Shown here: positions 26,355 through 33,508 of the stretch, in pieces
Position numbering within the stretch: position 1 is the first letter of the stretch
Layout: each line of letters starts with the position of its first letter
DNA from: Bradyrhizobium sp.
GTDB lineage: Bacteria > Pseudomonadota > Alphaproteobacteria > Rhizobiales > Xanthobacteraceae
Assembly (NCBI RefSeq): GCF_027307225.1
Contig: NZ_DAHUXJ010000025.1
Coordinates: 1-64,000 of the forward strand
Length of the DNA: 64,000 nucleotides
Direction: 5' to 3'
Notes under the pieces: generated by a model
What the model saw: only the letters and a program-made list of their open reading frames with translations
The model's database searches: none
Told to the model about the DNA's origin: nothing
Position numbers and translations under genes: made by a program

Positions 26355-26795
26355 TCACCGGCACCTCGGATAGAGCGCCGCCAGTTCGCGTCCGCGCAAC
26401 AGCAACAGATGCGAGGTCAACCCGCCGCGGCGAATGATCCAGTTGCGCACGCCGGTCGGATAGGCCTGGAGGACCAGCGCCGAGGCCTCCGGCTCGGCAT
26501 ACATCCGGCCGCGCCGGTCCATCGATCGTGCCGCATGAAAACCAAGCACAGCACGCTTTGTCACGCAGATGCGATCGCCCGGCACCATGCTCAGCACCAG
26601 CGTACAGGCGGAAAGGCAGGGCCCATCGATGACAACGCGCTCACCAGAATCGCGTACGCGCTCGAACAGGTCGAGAAAGGGGCCGACCTGTCCGCCGGGG
26701 CTCGTCAGGATCCGGACCTCGGCCTTGGCGGGCACTGCCGCAAGCGTGCACAACGCCGCGGCGATAGCACAAATTCCGGCGAGAAATGCACGCAT
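26355..26795 (-). CDS. Secreted ClpP/crotonase-fold protein of unknown function
   Basis: A 146-aa protein with a signal peptide (MRAFLAGICAIAAALCTLAA, cleavage after AKA). The mature part begins EVRILTSPGGQVGPFLDLFE and has DGPCLSACTLVLSM, which resembles the nucleophile-Ser region of ClpP-like periplasmic proteins (SAC, about residue 72), followed by AVLGFHAARSMDRRG, where the His could complete the site. This is a weak structural call. The start at 26795 has AAGGAAG at good spacing; the longer open frame upstream overlaps the SDR gene. Confidence 0.65.
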   Translation of the reverse strand: MRAFLAGICAIAAALCTLAAVPAKAEVRILTSPGGQVGPFLDLFERVRDSGERVVIDGPCLSACTLVLSMVPGDRICVTKRAVLGFHAARSMDRRGRMYAEPEASALVLQAYPTGVRNWIIRRGGLTSHLLLLRGRELAALYPRCR

Positions 26796-26877
26796 CTCTG
26801 GAACTTCCTTCATGTCAGGCATCCAAGCAATCACAAAGCCCACGCCAAGGTTCCGTCGCACCTTCGACGGAGCGGCG

Positions 26878-27666
26878 CTATCCGTTTCGCCTCGCGCCTC
26901 GCAGGGTGGGCAGTCCGATGCCTGCCGCATCGAAGCCGCCATCGACGGCAAGAACCTGGCCAGTGACATAGCTTGCCCGGTCGCTGCACAGGAAGAACAC
27001 GGCTTCGGCCAGCTCTTCCTCGAGGCCGTATCGGTTGAGCGGAATCGCGTCGTGATAGTCGGCGCGAATTGCCGGACTGTGAACCGCTTTTGCCATCGCG
27101 GTGTCGACCGGCCCCGGCGCCACGCCGTTGACGCGGATGCCGAACTCGGCCAGTTCGACCGCGAGCTGCTTGGTCAGGTGCGCCAGTCCCGCCTTGCTGG
27201 TGCCGTAGGCCGAGCGCAGCGTCGAGGCGCGCAATCCCGAGATCGAGGTGATGTTGACGATGGCGCCGCCGCCACGATTGCGCATCAATGGCACGGCCGC
27301 TTTGGCGCAGAGGAACGGCCCGGTCAGGTTGACCGCGAGCACACGGCTCCAGTCCGCATTGGAGGTTTCCATCAACGGCGCGAACACTGCGACGCCGGCA
27401 TTGTTGACGAGCGCATCGAGCCGGCCGAAGCGTCGCTCGATCTCGGCAAAAGCCGCGGCGACGGCGTTGGCATCGGCGACGTCGCAGGGCAGCGCCAACG
27501 TGGAGTCGGGCCGGCCCAGTTCCGACACGCTTTTTGCAAGAAGGTCGCCCTCGATATCGAGCAGCGCCACGCCAAAGCCGTCGGCGAGGAAATGTTTGGC
27601 CACAGCAAGTCCGATGCCGCGGGCGGCGCCGGTGACTAACGCTACTTTTTGCGACGAAGCGCTCAT
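26878..27666 (-). CDS. SDR family oxidoreductase
   Basis: A 262-aa short-chain dehydrogenase/reductase. Cofactor motif VALVTGAARGIGLAVAKHFL (about residues 8-27), NNAGVAVFAP (about 88-97), catalytic Ser in ITSISGL and YxxxK in SAYGTSKAGLAHLTK, and the C-terminal LAVDGGFDAAGIG. It oxidises or reduces an alcohol/ketone with NAD(P)(H); the acidic D/E after the second strand (LLDIEGD) suggests NAD(H). Substrate unknown. The start at 27666 has GGAAGGGAA upstream. Divergent from the serine hydrolase across 199 bases. Confidence 0.9.
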   Translation of the reverse strand: MSASSQKVALVTGAARGIGLAVAKHFLADGFGVALLDIEGDLLAKSVSELGRPDSTLALPCDVADANAVAAAFAEIERRFGRLDALVNNAGVAVFAPLMETSNADWSRVLAVNLTGPFLCAKAAVPLMRNRGGGAIVNITSISGLRASTLRSAYGTSKAGLAHLTKQLAVELAEFGIRVNGVAPGPVDTAMAKAVHSPAIRADYHDAIPLNRYGLEEELAEAVFFLCSDRASYVTGQVLAVDGGFDAAGIGLPTLRGARRNG

Positions 27667-27865
27667 GCATATTCCCTTCCGATGTGGCCTCGTCTTTAGC
27701 ATGGATAGGCTAGCTCTGTTGTGCTCCGGATGCTCGACATCCGCGAACGAACGCCGCGCATTCGCGCGATGCTGGCGTCGCCGATTTTCACGTCCCTTGC
27801 TGGAGGCAACCGCGATGGTGCGGCACGGGGTTCCGGTGTAATCAGGGCGCGTCAAACAAAGGAAA

Positions 27866-29071
27866 ATGAAGATGGCGGCTGAAGGCAAGGTTTTGAAGGC
27901 AACGTTTGATCGTCTGCGCGGCGTGATGGCTGGTCACGTCGAGCGCGGCGACCTGCCGGGCCTCGTGATGCTGGTCAGTCGTCATGGCGAAGTCCACGCC
28001 GATGCGGTCGGACGGCTTGCCTTCGAAGGCTCGCCGATGAAGTGCGATTCGATTTTCCGCATTACGTCGATGACCAAGCCGGTCACCGCAGCGGCTGCGA
28101 TGATCCTGGTCGAGGAGGGCAAGATCGGGCTCGATGAGCCCGTCGATCGATGGCTTTCCGAACTGGCCAACCGCAAGGTGCTGCTCAGGCTGGATGCGCT
28201 CGTCCATCAAACGGTGCCGGCGCGCCGTGCGATCACTTTGCGCGATTTGCTGACCTTCCGCTGCGGCTACGGCATCATCCCGGTTTTCCCCGAGCGTTTT
28301 CCGATCCAGCGGGCCTATGCGGAGGCAGGCCTTGCCCCGGGGCCGGTGTTTCCGTCGTTCCCGCCGGAAGAATTGATCAAGCGATACGGCAGCCTGCCGA
28401 TGGCGTTCCAGCCCGGCGAAAAATGGCTCTACAACGGCGGCAGTGAAATTCTCAGCGTCCTGATTCCGCGGGTCGCCGGCGTGACACTCGGCGAGTTTTT
28501 GAGCGAACGCATTTTTGTTCCGCTCGGCATGAAGGATACCGCATTCTACGCGCCCAAAGATCAACATCACCGGTTCACGACCGCCTATATGTACGATTCC
28601 GCGGCGCGGCAGTTGAAGGTTTTAGACCCTCCGGTAACGGGCCGGTTTTCGAATCCGCCTGTTTTTGAAAACGGCGCAGCCGGTCTCGTCTCCACGGCGG
28701 ACGATTTCAATGCCTTTGCCCGGATGATGCTCAATGGCGGCAGTCTTGGCGATGTGCGGGTGCTGTCGCGGGATTCCGTGACGTTGATGACGACAAATCA
28801 CATCGTGGCGGATGAGAAACGGGAATCGCAGTTATTCCTTGGCACCTCCAGGGGCTGGGGCTTTGGTCTGTCCGTCTTCACCGGCCTCGGCGATTCCTTT
28901 GCTGCTCCCGGCCGGTTCGGCTGGGATGGCGGCTACGGGACATCCTGGTATTCCGATCCGCAGGCGCAGCTGACAGGGATTCTGCTTACCCAGCGGGTCA
29001 TGGATTCGCCGAAGCCTCCCCCTGCATTTACGGATTTCTGGGCCACGCTCGGCGAATTCGCTGGCGGCTGA
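27866..29071 (+). CDS. Serine hydrolase, beta-lactamase/class C-like family
   Basis: A 401-aa protein with the serine-hydrolase SxxK motif SMTKPVTAAAAMIL (about residues 69-72), a Y-x-N-like motif YNGGSEILSVLIP (about 189) and a C-terminal GWDGGYGTSWY replacing KTG. These enzymes (esterases, D-aminopeptidases or LACTB-like) hydrolyse ester or amide bonds; true beta-lactamase activity is not implied. No signal peptide, so probably cytoplasmic. The ATG at 27866 is close to AAAGGA; ATG at 27872 has better spacing. Both are in frame. Confidence 0.85.
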   Translation: MKMAAEGKVLKATFDRLRGVMAGHVERGDLPGLVMLVSRHGEVHADAVGRLAFEGSPMKCDSIFRITSMTKPVTAAAAMILVEEGKIGLDEPVDRWLSELANRKVLLRLDALVHQTVPARRAITLRDLLTFRCGYGIIPVFPERFPIQRAYAEAGLAPGPVFPSFPPEELIKRYGSLPMAFQPGEKWLYNGGSEILSVLIPRVAGVTLGEFLSERIFVPLGMKDTAFYAPKDQHHRFTTAYMYDSAARQLKVLDPPVTGRFSNPPVFENGAAGLVSTADDFNAFARMMLNGGSLGDVRVLSRDSVTLMTTNHIVADEKRESQLFLGTSRGWGFGLSVFTGLGDSFAAPGRFGWDGGYGTSWYSDPQAQLTGILLTQRVMDSPKPPPAFTDFWATLGEFAGG

Positions 29072-29102
29072 CGGTCGGCTCACAAAAATAATTTCGCGAA
29101 CT

Positions 29103-29129
29103 TGTCGGGACCGCAACGGGCCAATCGTC
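29103..29129 (+). promoter_or_regulatory. ECF42-type promoter upstream of the second DGPF/YciI pair
   Basis: TGTCGG (29103-29108), 17 bases, CGTC (29126-29129), 63 bases before the start at 29193. Third copy of the motif in 6.3 kb, with the same spacer as the copies at 22829 and 24772. Confidence 0.75.
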
Positions 29130-29192
29130 TTCCTTTCGAGAGCGCCGGTCTGTCCGGGTTCTGTCGAGGCCGAATTGGGAACGGAGAGAGTA

Positions 29193-29606
29193 ATGCGATT
29201 CATGATGCTGATGATCCCGCGGGGGTATGAGGCGGCAGCGCCGGGTACGATGCCGCCGGCCGAAGCCGTCGCGGCGATGATGAAATACAACAACGAACTC
29301 AAGGAGGCCGGCATCCTGATCACGCTGGACGGCCTGCACCCCCCGTCCATGGGCGTTCGGATCTCGTTCGAGAACGGCAGGCCGGTCGTCACCGATGGCC
29401 CCTTCGCGGAGTCGAAAGAGGTGATCGGCGGCTACTGGATGATCGACGTTAAGTCGCGCGAGGAGGCGATCGCCTGGGCGAAGCGTTGTCCGGCTGCCAA
29501 CAATGAGACCATCGAAATCCGTCAGGTCATGGAAATGACGGACTTCCCGGCCGACGTGAAGGAAGCTGCGGCCGGCTTCGACGAATTGCAGCGCGGCAAG
29601 CGCTGA
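29193..29606 (+). CDS. DGPF/YCII-domain protein
   Basis: A 137-aa member of the DGPF family: MRFMMLMIPRGYEAAAPGTM, a helix KYNNELKEAGILITLDGLHP and the motif VVTDGPFAESKEVIGGYWMI (about residues 67-86). It is a second DGPF protein near the ECF42 sigma gene and has its own copy of the ECF promoter. The ATG at 29193 is preceded by GGAGAGA. The YciI gene follows after 43 bases. Confidence 0.88.
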   Translation: MRFMMLMIPRGYEAAAPGTMPPAEAVAAMMKYNNELKEAGILITLDGLHPPSMGVRISFENGRPVVTDGPFAESKEVIGGYWMIDVKSREEAIAWAKRCPAANNETIEIRQVMEMTDFPADVKEAAAGFDELQRGKR

Positions 29607-29649
29607 GCGCAATCCATCTACCAGCCAACCGGAAACCAGGAGAAATCAG

Positions 29650-30015
29650 ATGAGCGCGAATGACACCTATCTCGCTGTCTTCCTCGGCAGCAAAACCAGC
29701 CCGAAATGGGCAGAATGGAATGCTCTGTCGGAAGCCGATCGCAAGGCCAGGGAGATCCGCGGCATCGCGGCGTGGAAGGCCTGGGTCGAGAAGCACCAGG
29801 CTTCGCTCGTCCAGATGGGCGGGCCGCTCGGCAAGACCAAGAAGGTCGATTCGCAAGGGATTGCCGATGTCGTCAACGCGATGGGCGCCTTCACGGTGGT
29901 CCGCGCGGCGTCGCATGAGGCGGCGGCCAAAATGTTCGAGGACCATCCGCATTTCTCGATCTTCCCCGGCGAAGCGGTCGAAGTGATGCCGGTGCTGCCG
30001 ATTCCAGGCGGCTAG
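29650..30015 (+). CDS. YciI/YCII-related protein
   Basis: A 121-aa protein with weak similarity to YCII-related domains: NDTYLAVFLGSKTSPKWAEW, QMGGPLGKTKKVDSQGIADV and the C-terminal HPHFSIFPGEAVEVMPVLPI. Many rhizobial genomes pair it with a DGPF protein. The stop codon TAG (30013-30015) is contributed by the CTAGTG of the following hairpin. GGAGAAATCAG lies before the start. Confidence 0.8.
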   Translation: MSANDTYLAVFLGSKTSPKWAEWNALSEADRKAREIRGIAAWKAWVEKHQASLVQMGGPLGKTKKVDSQGIADVVNAMGAFTVVRAASHEAAAKMFEDHPHFSIFPGEAVEVMPVLPIPGG

Positions 30016-30082
30016 TGTCCCGATTCCGAAGTTCGTCGCATTTTGCGGAGCCACGTTTCGAACTTCGGAACCGCCACACTAG
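30012..30082 (+). repeat. Hairpin element, family A variant
   Basis: Ends CTAGTGTCCC/...CACACTAG, inner arms GATTCCGAAGTTCG and CGAACTTCGGAA, loop with TTGCGGA. The outer arms pair less well than in the main A family. Its left CTAG gives the stop codon of the YciI gene and its right CTAG (30079-30082) is shared with the next element. Confidence 0.9.
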
Positions 30083-30244
30083 TGCTCCGATTCCGAAGTT
30101 CGTATCATATTGCGGCTCCACGTTTACGAACTTCGGAATCAAAGGAGCACTAGCAATCATATGATTCTAGGGCGGTTTAGAATTTGAAGTTCCTATGACG
30201 AGGTTACCGCGAAACTGATAGGAACTTCAAATTCACCGCACTAG
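30079..30244 (+). repeat. Composite hairpin unit A+B (copy 5)
   Basis: A at 30079-30153, B at 30167-30244, nearly identical to copy 1 including the AT-rich spacer. Differences: CTAGGGCGG instead of CTAGTGCGG at the B start and ACCGCGA in the B loop. Confidence 0.95.
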
Positions 30245-30282
30245 GGCGCAAGGCTCAGGAAACCCGCTAACCCCGTTTTGGG

Positions 30283-30315
30283 TTGAAGCCCGTAGGCGTC
30301 GCTCGCGGGCTTCAA
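30283..30315. repeat. Perfect inverted repeat in the leader of the TetR gene
   Basis: TTGAAGCCCG (30283-30292) and CGGGCTTCAA (30306-30315) around a 13-base loop. No T-run follows. It lies between the composite hairpin and the TetR operator; role unknown. Confidence 0.55.
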
Positions 30316-30329
30316 ATCTGTGCGGTTTC

Positions 30330-30348
30330 ATGTAAATATCTTTTACAT
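30330..30348. promoter_or_regulatory. TetR operator at the regulator's own start codon
   Basis: ATGTAAATATCTTTTACAT: two 8-base arms around 3 bases with one mismatch. It overlaps the ATG at 30347. A perfect version of the same 19-bp layout occurs at 31117-31135 before the next gene. Binding here would give autorepression. Confidence 0.75.
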
Positions 30349-31063
30349 GAGCTGGAAGGATCAGGGCCGCGGCGAACGCGGCTATCATCACGGCAATCTC
30401 AAGGAGGCGCTGTTGCAGGCTGCGCTCGACCTGATTGCAAAAAAGGGCGCGGCGGGTTTCACCTTTGCCGACGCCGCGCGCATCGCCGGTGTCAGCCCGG
30501 CTGCGCCTTACCGGCATTTCCGCGACCGCGACGAACTCCTGTCGAGCATCGCGCAGCGCGGCTTCGAGCAATTTGAATCCGCACTGTCGCAAGCCTGGGA
30601 CGATGGACGCCCCGACACCGTCACCGCGTTTGAGCGGGTCGGCAAGGCGTATCTCGCCTTTGCGCGCGAGCAACCTTCCTTCTATTCCGCGATGTTCGAA
30701 TCCGGCCTTGCGATCGACGCCAGTACTGGCTTGCATGCCGCGGCCGAGCGCGCCTTTGCCGTGATCCGTGCTGCCGCGGAGCGGCTCGCTGCACTTGCGC
30801 CGCCAGGTACGCCGCGGCCGCCGGCGTTGATGATGGCGCTGCACATCTGGTCGATGTCGCACGGCATCGCTTCTCTATTCGCGCGCGGCGACGCCGCGCG
30901 GCGCACGCTGCCGATGTCGGCGGAGGAACTTCTGGAAGCCGAAGTGCTCATCTATCTGCGCGGCCTCGGCTTTTCGACCGATCGCAGATCGCCGGCCCCG
31001 GAAGCCGCGGGAAAAAACCCGCCCGGACCGCCGCCGGGCGGTCCTTGGGGCCGCCCAAAATAA
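30347..31063 (+). CDS. TetR/AcrR family transcriptional regulator
   Basis: A 238-aa regulator. N-terminal helix-turn-helix: GYHHGNLKEALLQAALDLIA, then AARIAGVSPAAPYRHFRDRD (about residues 10-60), and a TetR_C WHG-type C-terminal domain (FYSAMFESGLAIDASTGLHA; LHIWSMSHGIASLFARG). The C-terminal tail is Pro/Gly rich. The ATG at 30347 is used because the typical HTH starts soon after; the frame is open from a GTG at 30320. The start codon lies within a 19-bp palindrome that recurs before the downstream DUF2852 gene, so this protein probably represses both. Confidence 0.9.
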   Translation: MSWKDQGRGERGYHHGNLKEALLQAALDLIAKKGAAGFTFADAARIAGVSPAAPYRHFRDRDELLSSIAQRGFEQFESALSQAWDDGRPDTVTAFERVGKAYLAFAREQPSFYSAMFESGLAIDASTGLHAAAERAFAVIRAAAERLAALAPPGTPRPPALMMALHIWSMSHGIASLFARGDAARRTLPMSAEELLEAEVLIYLRGLGFSTDRRSPAPEAAGKNPPGPPPGGPWGRPK

Positions 31064-31089
31064 TGTGAGCGGCCGCCGCTCGATCCAAC

Positions 31090-31121
31090 TTGACAAAAAT
31101 CCGGAAAGGTCTAGGTATGTA
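31090..31121 (+). promoter_or_regulatory. Sigma-70-like promoter for the DUF2852 gene
   Basis: TTGACA at 31090-31095 with weak -10 candidates AGGTAT (31113-31118, 17-base spacer) or TATGTA (31116-31121). The -10 region is covered by the palindromic operator 31117-31135, a layout that suits repression. Confidence 0.5.
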
Positions 31122-31135
31122 AATGTTATTTACAT
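31117..31135. promoter_or_regulatory. TetR operator upstream of the DUF2852 gene
   Basis: ATGTAAATGTTATTTACAT, a perfect palindrome with 8-base arms and 3-base centre. It shares both arms with the operator at 30330-30348, one arm base aside. It lies 32 bases before the DUF2852 start codon. Confidence 0.8.
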
Positions 31136-31167
31136 TCACAACGGCATAAGCCGATGGAGAGAGGCAA

Positions 31168-31647
31168 ATGGCCTACACCGCAGATGTCAATCGATGGCGC
31201 GGTCCGACCGAAGAGTACGACCGCCACCCGCACATGCTCCATTCGCCCTGGCATCCCGGGTGGATCGCCGTGACGGTCCTTGGCTTCATCCTCTGGTGGC
31301 CGATTGGACTAGCCCTTCTCTTTTTCACACTCGGGAGCAGAAAAATGGGTTGCTGGAATCATCAAGACCGCTGGTCCAACAAGATGGAGCGGATGCAGTA
31401 CAAGATGGAGCGGATGCGCAGCCGCATGGAGCGCCACGGCTTCCCCTTCGGCTCGCCTTCGAGCGGCAACCGCGCCTTCGACGAGTACCGCATGGAAACG
31501 CTGCGGCGGCTCGAGGATGAGCAGAAGGATTTCCGCGATTTCCTCGACCGGCTGCGTCACGCCAAGGACAAGGAAGAATTCGACCAGTTCATGGCGCAAC
31601 ATCGGCCGCGACCGGCCTCGCCGTCCGACGATCACCCTCAAAGCTGA
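31168..31647 (+). CDS. DUF2852 membrane protein
   Basis: A 159-aa protein. One hydrophobic segment (PGWIAVTVLGFILWWPIGLA, about residues 30-50) is followed by a long, highly charged, Met/Arg-rich helical tail (KMERMQYKMERMRSRMERHG, then RLEDEQKDFRDFLDRLRHAK). This is the DUF2852 layout; function is not established. GAGAGG lies before the ATG. The operator for the adjacent TetR precedes it and a clear terminator follows at 31702, so it is a single-gene transcription unit. Confidence 0.88.
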   Translation: MAYTADVNRWRGPTEEYDRHPHMLHSPWHPGWIAVTVLGFILWWPIGLALLFFTLGSRKMGCWNHQDRWSNKMERMQYKMERMRSRMERHGFPFGSPSSGNRAFDEYRMETLRRLEDEQKDFRDFLDRLRHAKDKEEFDQFMAQHRPRPASPSDDHPQS

Positions 31648-31701
31648 AACTGGAACCAGGCCAGAAGGCGCGTAACGCCCCTTGCGAGCTAATGGCCCCT
31701 G

Positions 31702-31740
31702 AGCCGCCCGTCTGCGAAAGCCGACGGGCGGCTTTGTATT
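31702..31740 (+). terminator. Rho-independent terminator after the DUF2852 gene
   Basis: Perfect 11-bp stem AGCCGCCCGTC (31702-31712) and GACGGGCGGCT (31723-31733) followed by the T-rich TTGTATTTT. Confidence 0.9.
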
Positions 31741-31742
31741 TT

Positions 31743-32053
31743 AGCCGCCAAAACAGCCGCTTGCCGGCGGTTTTACGTCCGTGGTTGGCCGGCTTTTGCT
31801 GGACCAGAAATCGCCTTTGGTAACCGGGTGTTAACCACGATTGGCGTCTGGTGAGGGACGAAAAGACGCGCGGAAAGCCCTCGTTTTGACACGTTGGCAG
31901 GGGAAGCCAGCCCCGGCTTTGGACGGCCTCCCTTGTGACACATCACGGCTTTTCGCGCGCCGGCGTTGAGTGCGCGCCTCGCGTTGTTTGCGCGGCCGCA
32001 AGATCAGAGGCCATTTGCGCTCGCGAGCGTATGGCTACAGGGGAATTGGGATA
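31743..32053. other. Non-coding stretch upstream of the tolQ hairpins
   Basis: No gene is supported; short frames here have atypical composition. It ends at a hairpin pair (32054-32206) that leaves only a Shine-Dalgarno before tolQ, so the tolQ promoter is probably in this stretch. I cannot assign -35/-10 boxes with confidence. Confidence 0.4.
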
Positions 32054-32206
32054 TCAGTGCTCTGGTTCGGACATTCGTATCCAGTTGCGGCGCATTCGCC
32101 TACGAATGTCAGAACCAACGGAGCACTGACAAATATGGGTTTCTGGTGGAGTTCTGGATTTGGCATTCGCTATGTGTAAGTCCGCTGTCAAATCCGCTCC
32201 ACTGTC
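32054..32206 (-). repeat. Composite hairpin unit D+C (degenerate, inverted relative to 63374-63541)
   Basis: D (32054-32129): arms GGTTCGGACATTCGTA and TACGAATGTCAGAACC, loop TTGCGGC. C (32143-32206) is truncated, with left arm GGATTTGGCATTCGC and right arm CTGTCAAATCCGCTCCACT. The spacer CAAATATGGGTTT is the reverse complement, with changes, of the spacer between C and D near 63455. The unit ends 18 bases before the tolQ start codon. Confidence 0.85.
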
Positions 32207-32224
32207 GTTGAGAGGACATCGCTT

Positions 32225-32938
32225 ATGAATCCGGCCGACGTGGCGCAGACCGCCCTGCCGCTGCCATCCGCTGACGTCTCGCTGATTACCCTGTTCTGGC
32301 ACGCTCACTGGATCGTGAAATGCGTGATGCTCGGGCTGTTGTCCTGCTCGGTCTGGGTCTGGGCGATCGCCATCGACAAGATCATTCTCTATTCACGCAC
32401 CCGCCGCGCCATGGATCGCTTCGAGCAGGCTTTCTGGTCGGGCCAATCGATCGAGGAGCTTTACCGCACGCTTGCCGCCAAGCCGACCCAGTCGATGGCG
32501 GCGTGTTTTGTGGCGGCGATGCGCGAATGGAAACGCTCCTTTGAAAGCCAAGCGCGATCCTTCGCAGGGCTTCAGATGCGGATCGAAAAGGTCATGAATG
32601 TCTCGATCGCCCGTGAAATCGAGCGGCTCGAACGAAGGCTTCTGGTGCTTGCGACTGTCGGTTCCGCGAGCCCCTTTGTCGGTCTGTTCGGTACCGTCTG
32701 GGGCATCATGTCAAGCTTCCAGTCCATCGCCGCGTCGAAAAATACCTCGTTGTCGGTGGTTGCCCCGGGCATCGCGGAAGCGCTTTTTGCCACGGCCATC
32801 GGCCTTATCGCCGCCATTCCGGCGACCATTTTCTACAACAAGTTCACCTCGGAGGTGAACCGGCAAGCCCAGCGGCTGGAAGGTTTTGCGGACGAGTTCT
32901 CGGCTATTCTGTCGCGTCAGATCGACGAGCGTGCGTGA
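32225..32938 (+). CDS. tolQ: Tol-Pal system inner-membrane protein TolQ
   Basis: A 237-aa MotA/TolQ/ExbB protein with three membrane helices (about residues 22-45, 138-160, 175-197). The proton-channel segment includes VGSASPFVGLFGTVWGIMSS and APGIAEALFATAIGLIAAIP. With TolR it uses the proton motive force to drive TolA across the periplasm, keeping the outer membrane tethered during division. The ATG at 32225 follows GAGAGGA. A hairpin pair lies immediately upstream. Confidence 0.96.
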   Translation: MNPADVAQTALPLPSADVSLITLFWHAHWIVKCVMLGLLSCSVWVWAIAIDKIILYSRTRRAMDRFEQAFWSGQSIEELYRTLAAKPTQSMAACFVAAMREWKRSFESQARSFAGLQMRIEKVMNVSIAREIERLERRLLVLATVGSASPFVGLFGTVWGIMSSFQSIAASKNTSLSVVAPGIAEALFATAIGLIAAIPATIFYNKFTSEVNRQAQRLEGFADEFSAILSRQIDERA

Positions 32939-32983
32939 AGGTCCCGTACCCGTATAAAATGAGCTTATTGTGAGCACCGAAAC

Positions 32984-33457
32984 ATGGCGATGAACATGGC
33001 GAGCTCGTCGGGCGGCGGCGGCCGGCGTCGCGGCCGGCGTAGCGCCGTGATGTCGGAGATCAACGTCACGCCGATGGTGGACGTGATGCTGGTGCTCCTG
33101 ATCATCTTCATGGTCGCCGCGCCGCTGATGACGTCGAATATCGACATCGATCTGCCGGTCGCCGCCGGCGGCAAATCGGCCGCATCCAACCAGCCGCCTT
33201 TGACGCTGTCGGTCAAACGCACGAACGGTGGCTGCAACTCGAATGTCGACCTCTACCTGGGGGATACGCAGATTGCGCCCACGGACCTGCTGCCCAAGAT
33301 CAAGGCGATTCGCGAGACCCGGTCAGACGCCGAAAGCGTGGTTTACCTGCGCGGCGACAAGGATGTTTGCTATGCGGAGATGATGAAACTGCTCGGGGAG
33401 ATCCGGGCAGCCGGGTACAAGGCAAATATTGTCATCATTCCCGAGCAGGGCTCCTGA
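32984..33457 (+). CDS. tolR: Tol-Pal system protein TolR
   Basis: A 157-aa ExbD/TolR protein with one N-terminal membrane helix (VTPMVDVMLVLLIIFMVAAP) carrying the conserved Asp of the proton path, preceded by an Arg/Gly-rich cytoplasmic tail. The periplasmic domain ends with MMKLLGEIRAAGYKANIVII. It partners with TolQ and TolA. It follows tolQ after 45 bases. Confidence 0.95.
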   Translation: MAMNMASSSGGGGRRRGRRSAVMSEINVTPMVDVMLVLLIIFMVAAPLMTSNIDIDLPVAAGGKSAASNQPPLTLSVKRTNGGCNSNVDLYLGDTQIAPTDLLPKIKAIRETRSDAESVVYLRGDKDVCYAEMMKLLGEIRAAGYKANIVIIPEQGS

Positions 33458-33508
33458 GAATGGCGATCGTGCGCGGAACGCCTTTAGGACTGAAACGGAA
33501 GGCATGAC

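Noticed and set aside
31027..31046. GGACCGCC/GGCGGTCC hairpin as a terminator of the TetR gene
   Set aside because: It lies within the coding sequence and is followed by TTGGGG, not a T-run.
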